Assembly (NCBI GenBank): GCA_964515945.1
Contig: CAZEWY010000099.1
Location: 1-12,282, forward strand
Source of the DNA: CAYQQJ01 sp964515945
Lineage (GTDB): Bacteria; Pseudomonadota; Gammaproteobacteria; Pseudomonadales; Cellvibrionaceae
Length of the DNA stretch: 12,282 bases
Direction: 5' to 3'
The notes under the pieces were generated by a model. It worked only from the letters and a program-made list of their open reading frames with translations, ran no database searches and was not told where the DNA came from. Both the position numbers and the translations under genes were made by a program. This document shows, in pieces, positions 6,915-12,282 of this stretch; positions within the stretch are counted from its first letter, which is position 1; each line of letters begins with the position of its first letter.

Positions 6915-7050
6915 CGGGGGAGACATGAATCCGGCATTCACTGCTGTGACACGCCGTGAATACGTCCCTGTAGGCTCTGCGCCAGCATCCATGCTGGCGA
7001 CGGTCACAACAGCAAACACCGGATTCATGTCTTCAGAGTTTGTGCCCCCG
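6915..7050. repeat. Imperfect palindrome, copy B of the two-member repeat family
   Basis: Nested inverted pieces are CGGGGG 6915-6920 with CCCCCG 7045-7050, a perfect 14-bp pair 6921-6934 with 7019-7032, and GCTGTGAC 6943-6950 with 7003-7013 (one 3-nt bulge). The core has two hairpins: TAC-GTCCCT-GTA (6961-6972) and CGCCAGC-ATCCAT-GCTGGCG (6980-6999). The strings ACACGCCGTG, GGCTCT and GCGACGGTC match copy A at the same relative places, whereas the outer stems differ completely. It fills most of the rho-ubiD gap and ends 37 bp before ubiD. A plus-strand frame runs through it into ubiD (7040-7087), which is why a longer ubiD start could be mis-called. Confidence 0.9.
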
Positions 7051-7087
7051 CCGAAGACGGACTGCTGAATTCCACTGGAACCCATCA

Positions 7088-8566
7088 ATGAAATTCAAAG
7101 ACCTGCGCGATTTCATTGCCCTGCTCGAAAAGCGGGGCCAGCTCAAGCGCATCAGCCAACCGGTGGACTGCCGTCTGGAGATGACGGAAATTTCCGACCG
7201 CACCCTGCGCGCCGGGGGTCCCGCCCTGCTTTTTGAAAACCCCGTCGGCTTCGACACTCCCGTACTGACCAACCTGTTCGGCACCCCCGAGCGCGTAGCG
7301 CTGGGCATGGGTCAGGAATCGGTTGCGGCACTGCGGGAGGTGGGAGAGCTATTGGCGTTTCTGAAAGAGCCGGAGCCGCCGAAAGGCATGCGCGATGCCT
7401 GGGAAAAACTGCCGGTCTTCAAGCAGGTGCTCAATATGGCACCGAAGGAAGTCGGCAAAGCCCCCTGTCAGGAAGTGGTTGTGGACGGTGAGGCGGTCGA
7501 TCTGTACAAAATTCCCGTCCAGACCTGCTGGCCCGGCGACGTCGCTCCGCTGATCACCTGGCCGCTGGTGATTACCCGCGGTCCCCACAAGGAGCGGCAG
7601 AACCTCGGCATTTACCGTATGCAGTTGATTGGCAGAAACAAGCTGATCATGCGTTGGCTCAGTCACCGCGGCGGTGCTCTCGACTTCCGCGAATGGCAGC
7701 AAGCGCACCCCGGTGAAAAATTTCCGGTCTCCGTCGCTCTGGGCGCGGACCCCGCCACCATACTTGGCGCGGTCACCCCCGTGCCGGACACCCTGAGCGA
7801 ATATGCCTTTGCCGGCTTACTGCGCGGCAGTAAAACCGAAGTTGTCAAAAGCCAAACCAATGATTTACAAGTACCCGCTTCAGCGGAGTTTATTCTGGAA
7901 GGCCATATCGCGCCCGGCGAAATGGCCGAGGAAGGTCCTTACGGCGATCACACCGGTTACTATAATGAAGTTGAAAGCTTCCCCGTCTTCACCGTGGAAT
8001 GCATTACCCATCGCAAGAATCCGATCTATCACAGCACCTACACGGGCCGCCCGCCAGATGAGCCCGCCATTCTCGGCGTGGCCTTGAATGAAGTCTTTGT
8101 ACCTATTCTGAAAAAACAGTTTCCGGAGATTGTCGACTTCTACCTGCCGCCGGAAGGCTGCTCCTACCGCCTGGCGGTCGTCACCATGAAAAAGCAGTAT
8201 GCCGGCCACGCCAAGCGCGTGATGATGGGTGTCTGGTCGTTTCTGCGGCAATTCATGTACACCAAGTTTGTCATAGTCACCGACGATGACGTCAACGCCC
8301 GCGACTGGAAAGATGTTATCTGGGCCATGACCACACGCATGGACCCCGCCCGGGATACGGTGCTAATTGAGAATACACCTATCGACTACCTGGACTTCGC
8401 CTCCCCGGTCGCAGGTCTCGGTTCCAAAATGGGCCTGGACGCGACCAACAAGTGGCCCGGCGAAACGAATCGCGAATGGGGTACGCCAATTGAAATGGAC
8501 GCGGCCGTAAAAAAGCGCGTGGATGACATTTGGGACCAATTGGATATTCTTACTGACAACTCCTAA
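7088..8566 (+). CDS. ubiD: 4-hydroxy-3-polyprenylbenzoate decarboxylase UbiD
   Basis: This 492-residue prenylated-FMN-dependent decarboxylase removes the carboxyl group from 3-polyprenyl-4-hydroxybenzoate in ubiquinone biosynthesis; UbiX, not encoded here, makes the cofactor. E. coli UbiD is 497 residues. Family landmarks are the N-terminal MKFKDLRDFIALLEKRGQLK, the cofactor-site segment LGIYRMQLIGRNKLIMRW (about residues 173-190), EEGPYGDHTGYY (281-292) containing the conserved acidic residues, and the C-terminal DATNKWPGE. ATG 7088 gives the standard N-terminus; a 16-residue upstream extension would be read from repeat copy B and is rejected. The neighbour order rho then ubiD is as in pseudomonads. 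Confidence 0.97.
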   Translation: MKFKDLRDFIALLEKRGQLKRISQPVDCRLEMTEISDRTLRAGGPALLFENPVGFDTPVLTNLFGTPERVALGMGQESVAALREVGELLAFLKEPEPPKGMRDAWEKLPVFKQVLNMAPKEVGKAPCQEVVVDGEAVDLYKIPVQTCWPGDVAPLITWPLVITRGPHKERQNLGIYRMQLIGRNKLIMRWLSHRGGALDFREWQQAHPGEKFPVSVALGADPATILGAVTPVPDTLSEYAFAGLLRGSKTEVVKSQTNDLQVPASAEFILEGHIAPGEMAEEGPYGDHTGYYNEVESFPVFTVECITHRKNPIYHSTYTGRPPDEPAILGVALNEVFVPILKKQFPEIVDFYLPPEGCSYRLAVVTMKKQYAGHAKRVMMGVWSFLRQFMYTKFVIVTDDDVNARDWKDVIWAMTTRMDPARDTVLIENTPIDYLDFASPVAGLGSKMGLDATNKWPGETNREWGTPIEMDAAVKKRVDDIWDQLDILTDNS

Positions 8567-8621
8567 CATTCACAAGTCACAGTGACCACAAAAGAATACA
8601 TAAAAAAGACAGGGAACAGCC

Positions 8622-9281
8622 ATGAACATTACCGACGCGGACGTTGAAGCCGGTCAGGCAATTTATACCCGCCGCACTTTGCAAATTTACGATCTTGTGG
8701 TTTTGGGGATTTCCAACCCGCTCTTGTGGAAGTGCCCTACCCGGCGCCTGCAACAACACTACAACGAACATCTGTCGGCGAATCACCTGGATGTCGGCGT
8801 CGGCACTGGCTATTTTCTCGACCGTAGCCGCTTTCCGTCGCAAACGCCGCGTATCGGCTTGATGGACCTCAATGCAGACACCCTGGAATTTGCATCGCAA
8901 CGCATTGCGCGATACAGGCCGGAAACCTATCGCTGTAACCTGCTGGACCCCGTGGCGCTGCAAATACCAGGATTTGACTCTATCGGAGTCAATTACCTGC
9001 TGCACTGCATACCGGGCACCATTGCAACCAAGGCCGTGGTTTTCGATCACCTGAAACCGTTGATGAATCCCGGTGCGGTGCTGTTCGGTTCCACCATTCT
9101 GCAGGGAGACCTGCCCCGCAACTGGCTTGCCCAGCGATTGATGAATATTTATAACCGCAAAGGTGTTTTCTCCAATGAAAAAGACACACTGGCGGATTTG
9201 CAACAGGCGCTAGACCAGCGATTTAATGACACCTTCATTGAGGTGAGGGGCTGTGTTGCCCTGTTTTCGGCTCGAGTCTAA
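8622..9281 (+). CDS. Class I SAM-dependent methyltransferase, substrate unknown
   Basis: This 219-residue protein is a small cytoplasmic methyltransferase. SAM-binding motif I is LDVGVGTGYF (56-65), the acidic end of the next strand is Asp82 in LMDLN, the motif around IGVNYLLHCIPG (121-132) follows, and the post-motif strand is in LKPLMNPGAVLFGSTIL. The region before motif I (QAIYTRRTLQIYDLVVLGISNPLLWKCPTRR) resembles a bacterial methyltransferase group sometimes seen with polyketide genes, but no such genes are here. A good AGGGA ribosome binding site lies 6 bases before ATG 8622. It starts 55 bp after ubiD and is probably co-transcribed. It is not UbiE or UbiG by sequence, so a role in ubiquinone synthesis is not supported. 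Confidence 0.85.
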   Translation: MNITDADVEAGQAIYTRRTLQIYDLVVLGISNPLLWKCPTRRLQQHYNEHLSANHLDVGVGTGYFLDRSRFPSQTPRIGLMDLNADTLEFASQRIARYRPETYRCNLLDPVALQIPGFDSIGVNYLLHCIPGTIATKAVVFDHLKPLMNPGAVLFGSTILQGDLPRNWLAQRLMNIYNRKGVFSNEKDTLADLQQALDQRFNDTFIEVRGCVALFSARV

Positions 9282-9300
9282 TCTAGGGAACCTCTGATCA

Positions 9301-10287
9301 TCAATCGCGGGTTTTCTCATTGGGAAATTTTTTAACCGGGCTAATGACGAGATCCTCGATTTTCCAGTCGAGCTCTCCCGCTTCGCGGGTCAATTCCTCA
9401 ATTTTTTCCACCAGATTATCCTCGGACCTGGGAATGACCAGAACATCGCCAAAAAAAACCATTCCATGCTCACGCATCCTGACGCGGACGTCCTTGACCC
9501 AATCCCGACTCAAACAAAGTTTGATGACATCCTCCACCAGCGGGTGAACTTTTTTGTTATCGAAGGTCATCGGCAATTCTTCCATGAGGTCCTTCATGCT
9601 GTCGCGGGTTCTGGAGACTCCGTCATAAACGATATTCAGCGAAATCAGGATGGCTGCCAGCGCATCCACCCACCAAAAGCCGAATCCCACGCCGAGAACT
9701 CCGATGATACCGGCCACGGCCGTCATCCAATCCGCTTTCTGGGCTTCCGAATCGACATACAAGACCTTTTCATGGAGGTCGCTGGCGAGTGGCAGCTTTT
9801 TTCGGCCGATTATCATCGCGGGGATACAGCTGTATAACAGTGCCAGAATCATCGCCCAACCAACCCAGATCTCGCGACCGAACAGGTTCATGCTCCCGAT
9901 AGTGGGGTGGTCCTGCCTGACCAGGCTTAGCACTGAATCGACCAATACATATAGACCCAGTACCAGAAGCGCCAGGGATCCACCGACAAACGCCACGGTA
10001 AAGGCCTTGTGATAACCATAGGGATAATTCTGATCCGAGTTTCTGTTGTGAAATCGGGAGGCCACCAGAAAAGCGACGGCGGGAAACATGCTCACCACAT
10101 CTTCTATCCAAGCAGCCTTCATTGCCGATGAGGCACCCATGGCCAGATACATGACAATGATAACAGTGGTCAGATAGGCCACCGTAACCCGCTCAAGCCG
10201 GCACGCCTTGCTATAGCGCTCGGCCAGCTCCCGGGGCAATTGATATTTCAGTACTCCGCCGATGCGGTCCTTAATAGCCGGCTGCAT
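9301..10287 (-). CDS. Cation diffusion facilitator (CDF) family membrane protein
   Basis: This 328-residue inner-membrane protein has six predicted membrane segments at about 33-52, 60-77, 95-118, 141-160, 187-205 and 206-222, and a cytoplasmic C-terminal domain of about 90 residues. The PYGYHKAFTVAF segment before helix 3 matches the HPYGH-K/R-type signature of CDF exporters, which move Zn, Fe, Mn or Co outward in exchange for protons. The usual metal ligands are altered: helix 2 has Glu62-Asp63, and helix 5 has AQKAD where HxxxD is expected. Specificity is therefore unclear. A strong GGAGGAG precedes its ATG inside the upstream lipoprotein gene, with a 17-bp overlap, so translation is probably coupled. 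It converges on the methyltransferase gene with a gap of only 19 bp. Confidence 0.88.
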   Translation of the reverse strand: MQPAIKDRIGGVLKYQLPRELAERYSKACRLERVTVAYLTTVIIVMYLAMGASSAMKAAWIEDVVSMFPAVAFLVASRFHNRNSDQNYPYGYHKAFTVAFVGGSLALLVLGLYVLVDSVLSLVRQDHPTIGSMNLFGREIWVGWAMILALLYSCIPAMIIGRKKLPLASDLHEKVLYVDSEAQKADWMTAVAGIIGVLGVGFGFWWVDALAAILISLNIVYDGVSRTRDSMKDLMEELPMTFDNKKVHPLVEDVIKLCLSRDWVKDVRVRMREHGMVFFGDVLVIPRSEDNLVEKIEELTREAGELDWKIEDLVISPVKKFPNEKTRD

Positions 10288-10936
10288 TCAAATACTCCTC
10301 CAGAGCCATCAACAATGCGTTTTCCCCACGGGCAACGGCTATCACATGCTTGTTGGTTTTGATGACCCGGGTGTCGGAACCACATTCGGCGCGCGCGCTG
10401 TCCAGTTCGCTCATGGCCATAAGTCCTGAATAGCCCGCGAAGGAGTCAACCGGATTGGGGACGGCATCTTTGTTTTTGACGTCTGCAATAACCGCGGAGC
10501 CCTTGATCGCCGCGACGGACAACCCCTTGATCTCATCCGGCAGTGGTCCGGGGGTCGTATGGCAAACAATAATGTTTTCCTTGATCCAGCTATTGGTCAG
10601 GCCCACGGATTTCTTCCAGGGTGTGCGTGCGCTCAGTCCCCCAATGACCACATGTAGCTCATGAGCTTCCAGTATGCGCATCAGCTCGGTTTCACTGCCC
10701 CGTACCCAGTTGATCTCCGTCCCCAGGGTTTTGGCGAAGCCTTTGACCAGGTCGACCTCCATCCCGCGAAGATCGCCGCCAGCCATTTCAACCCAGGGTG
10801 GCGCCTGTATGACACCCACCGCCAAACCTTCGGATTTCGCCTCCTCCAGAGTCGACAGCGGATCCTTTGGGTAGGTATCACAGCCTGCCAAGCCGGTCAC
10901 TAACAGCAGGTAAGCGCAAATCAGCGCTGGTTTCAT
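10271..10936 (-). CDS. Lipoprotein with family 3 solute-binding domain
   Basis: This 221-residue protein has a lipoprotein signal peptide with lipobox LAGC and lipidated Cys19. Asp follows at position +2, which in enterobacteria keeps lipoproteins in the inner membrane. The mature part fits the periplasmic substrate-binding family 3 fold: an early VGVIQAPPWVEM strand, GMEVDLVKGFAKTLG, and VVIGGLSARTPWKKSVGLTNSW. The ligand cannot be told. ATG 10936 is chosen because AGGAA lies 5 bases upstream and the signal peptide begins there; upstream in-frame codons would bury it. No ABC permease or ATPase gene is present; instead a CDF-like gene overlaps its 3' end. It may sense or present a ligand to that protein (inference). 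Confidence 0.82.
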   Translation of the reverse strand: MKPALICAYLLLVTGLAGCDTYPKDPLSTLEEAKSEGLAVGVIQAPPWVEMAGGDLRGMEVDLVKGFAKTLGTEINWVRGSETELMRILEAHELHVVIGGLSARTPWKKSVGLTNSWIKENIIVCHTTPGPLPDEIKGLSVAAIKGSAVIADVKNKDAVPNPVDSFAGYSGLMAMSELDSARAECGSDTRVIKTNKHVIAVARGENALLMALEEYLNAAGY

Positions 10937-10990
10937 GGCTATTCCTGCGGGGTTGTTATCGATAGCGAAAACTGTGCGATATTCTTGCCA

Positions 10991-11019
10991 AGTATGGGTA
11001 CGAGTCTCAGTCATTGCAA
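10991..11019 (-). promoter_or_regulatory. Candidate promoter for the lipoprotein-CDF operon
   Basis: On the minus strand TTGCAA (11019-11014) and CATACT (10996-10991) are 17 bp apart, each matching four of six consensus bases. Transcription would start near 10984, about 48 nt before the lipoprotein ATG. Confidence 0.35.
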
Positions 11020-11031
11020 TTATGGGTTGGA

Positions 11032-11077
11032 TTGACAAAAAATACATGTTGACTACATTTGAATACAAAGCTAATCT
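11032..11077 (+). promoter_or_regulatory. Two overlapping candidate promoters for the RHH-pspA operon
   Basis: TTGACA (11032-11037, perfect -35) is followed after 16 bp by TACATT (11054-11059). A second set, TTGACT (11049-11054) with TAATCT (11072-11077), has a 17-bp spacer and lies partly inside the first. Either could drive the gene at 11107. The region is shared with the divergent lipoprotein promoter, a natural place for a repressor to bind. Confidence 0.55.
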
Positions 11078-11106
11078 TGAACTACTGATCAACCGGCAGA
11101 TAGCTC

Positions 11107-11631
11107 ATGACTACCAAAATGCATCCGACTACAATCCGCCTTGGCGAAGAAGACCAGAGCTTCCTGGCGTCATTGAAGATTGCCGGCGCCGCCACCATTA
11201 GCGATAAGGTCCGCGCACTAATCGAAGATCGGCGCCTGCAGCAGGAGGCTGGGCGTGATTATAGAGCGGCACTGACACTAGCCAATAACCTGATTGGTCC
11301 CTTGCATGATTCAATAAAAATGGCCGAAAATCAGCACAGGATGCATTCACAGCTGGTGAGGCGTTTGCTCGAATGGACGCCAGAATTGCTGGCAACGCTA
11401 TTGGCCGATGGTTTGTCTGACTCTGATCACCTCCCGGAGAAGGCTACCTTGGAGGCATTGGAAAATGCACTTGCCCTTCATCTGTCGCGATTAATGGATA
11501 TCACGCTGCAAACTGATATTGCCCGGGATCCTGCTCTTTATAATGCCGAATCGCTCGGCACCGAAAGGCTGATATCGATGCGGCGCTTGTGCCGATTGGC
11601 GGACGAAGACAATAACAATCAAATTCTGTAA
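11107..11631 (+). CDS. Hypothetical protein with putative N-terminal ribbon-helix-helix domain
   Basis: I do not recognise this 174-residue protein. Its first 45 residues look like a ribbon-helix-helix DNA-binding fold: a short strand (PTTIRL, 7-12), a first helix (about 14-26), a turn at GAAT, and a second helix ISDKVRALIEDRR (31-43). The rest is mostly alpha-helical and charged (about 50-165), with no membrane segment or signal peptide. The start at 11107 fits the divergent promoter region, though a Shine-Dalgarno is not obvious. The pspA-like gene begins 12 bp after its stop, and the stop codon touches that gene's ribosome binding site. A role as regulator of the divergent promoters, or as a partner of the PspA-like protein, is an inference. 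Confidence 0.75.
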   Translation: MTTKMHPTTIRLGEEDQSFLASLKIAGAATISDKVRALIEDRRLQQEAGRDYRAALTLANNLIGPLHDSIKMAENQHRMHSQLVRRLLEWTPELLATLLADGLSDSDHLPEKATLEALENALALHLSRLMDITLQTDIARDPALYNAESLGTERLISMRRLCRLADEDNNNQIL

Positions 11632-11643
11632 GGAGACTTAACC

Positions 11644-12282
11644 ATGAGCGAATCATTACTGGGCCGTGTTGCTCGCCTTGTTGGCGGCACTTTTACAACC
11701 ATGATCGACGCGGCCGAAAATGCCGCACCAGACGTAGTCGCTCGTCAGGCTATTGAGGAAATTGACGGTGCGATCGACGACGTGCGGGCAGAAATTGGTC
11801 GCAAGCAGGCCAATCGACACAATGCCAATCGCGAACTCTCTTCACTGAACAATCGCGCCGAGGAACTGAAGGCGCAAATTCAGACGGCCTTACAGCAAGC
11901 GCGCGAAGATCTCGCCGAATCCGGCGTCGAGGAACTGGTAGGCATAGAAGATCGCATTCCCATCATTGAGAGTCTGGTAGCGACAACCCAGGAAGAAGAA
12001 CAGGAACTCAATCGCTATCTATCTGGGCTCCGCTCCAAACGCGACGAAATGGAGCGTGACCTTCAGATCATCCGCGAACGTAAGACTGTGGATAAAGGGA
12101 GCAAACACGGTGATGACGCCCAGGGTGCAGGCTCGTCGGTTGAACGTCGGGTCGAAAAGGCGGGCCATGCCGTGTCACGTGTTAAAGCCTCGGTGACGGG
12201 TGTACCCGCGGGTAGAGCCACTTCCGACGCATCGGCCCGCGCGGAGCTTGAGGAGTTGCATCGAAAAAACCGCGTCGCTGAG
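11644..12282 (+). CDS. PspA/IM30 family protein, 3' end outside the window
   Basis: The reading frame from ATG 11644 is open to the window edge: 213 codons with no stop. The AGGAG ribosome binding site (11631-11635) lies 8 bases upstream. The N-terminus (SLLGRVARLVGGTFTTMIDA) is an amphipathic helix like the membrane-binding helix of PspA/IM30. It is followed by RQAIEEIDGAIDDVRAEI and long heptad-rich coiled coil to about residue 165, rich in Glu, Arg and Gln. A Gly/Ser-rich linker (about 163-173) and another basic/acidic helical stretch follow. Such ESCRT-III-like proteins coat and stabilise the inner membrane under stress. PspA proteins are usually 220-230 residues, so little may be missing. 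No pspF, pspB or pspC is visible, so this is not the classical psp operon. Confidence 0.85.
   Translation, partial: MSESLLGRVARLVGGTFTTMIDAAENAAPDVVARQAIEEIDGAIDDVRAEIGRKQANRHNANRELSSLNNRAEELKAQIQTALQQAREDLAESGVEELVGIEDRIPIIESLVATTQEEEQELNRYLSGLRSKRDEMERDLQIIRERKTVDKGSKHGDDAQGAGSSVERRVEKAGHAVSRVKASVTGVPAGRATSDASARAELEELHRKNRVAE

Noticed and set aside
7040..7087. A longer ubiD start adding 16 residues
   Set aside because: The extension is read from the end of repeat copy B, while ATG 7088 gives the standard UbiD N-terminus.
9282..9300. A bidirectional terminator between the convergent methyltransferase and CDF genes
   Set aside because: The 19-bp gap has no stem with a T or A tract.
10937..11092. 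A longer start for the lipoprotein adding 52 residues
   Set aside because: It would bury the lipoprotein signal peptide and cover the promoter region; ATG 10936 has a good ribosome binding site.

Overview
The window looks like a chromosomal segment of a gammaproteobacterium, probably a marine or Pseudomonas/Cellvibrio-like lineage. The evidence is a DUF4426-rdgB-hemW string (in pseudomonads this follows metX-metW), a ppk1-trxA-rho-ubiD block in the order known from pseudomonads, a 419-residue Rho almost collinear with the E. coli protein, and moderately GC-rich coding DNA. Species cannot be set from this sequence alone.

Layout. Bases 1-56 are a 7-bp tandem repeat. Bases 95-2324 hold a tight plus-strand operon: a DUF4426 exported protein, rdgB (nucleotide-pool sanitation) and hemW (heme chaperone). 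Bases 2325-2619 carry a 180-bp imperfect palindrome (repeat copy A) directly in front of ppk1 (2620-4722, polyphosphate synthesis). trxA (4901-5227) follows, then a 395-bp leader with a very good sigma70 promoter and a C-rich, G-poor stretch leading to rho (5623-6882). A second member of the palindrome family (copy B, 6915-7050) sits between rho and ubiD (7088-8566, ubiquinone decarboxylase). A small class I methyltransferase gene (8622-9281) ends this rightward block.

The last 3 kb are more accessory in character. On the minus strand, an inner-membrane-type lipoprotein with a family 3 solute-binding fold (10271-10936) overlaps a cation-diffusion-facilitator-like membrane protein (9301-10287) by 17 bp. 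Divergently, on the plus strand, a putative ribbon-helix-helix protein (11107-11631) is followed 12 bp later by a PspA/IM30 family gene that runs off the right edge (11644-12282). The two arms share a 170-bp promoter region with candidate promoters in both directions. I infer a possible envelope-stress or membrane-transport module under the RHH-like protein.

The most unusual structure is the two-copy repeat family. Both copies have a short conserved core holding two small hairpins with 6-nt loops (ATCCAT or GTCCCT, in swapped order) inside long outer stems whose sequences are unrelated. Read on the minus strand, all four loops fit ANGGAN, the CsrA/RsmA recognition loop. All functional statements are from sequence reading alone; no searches were run.
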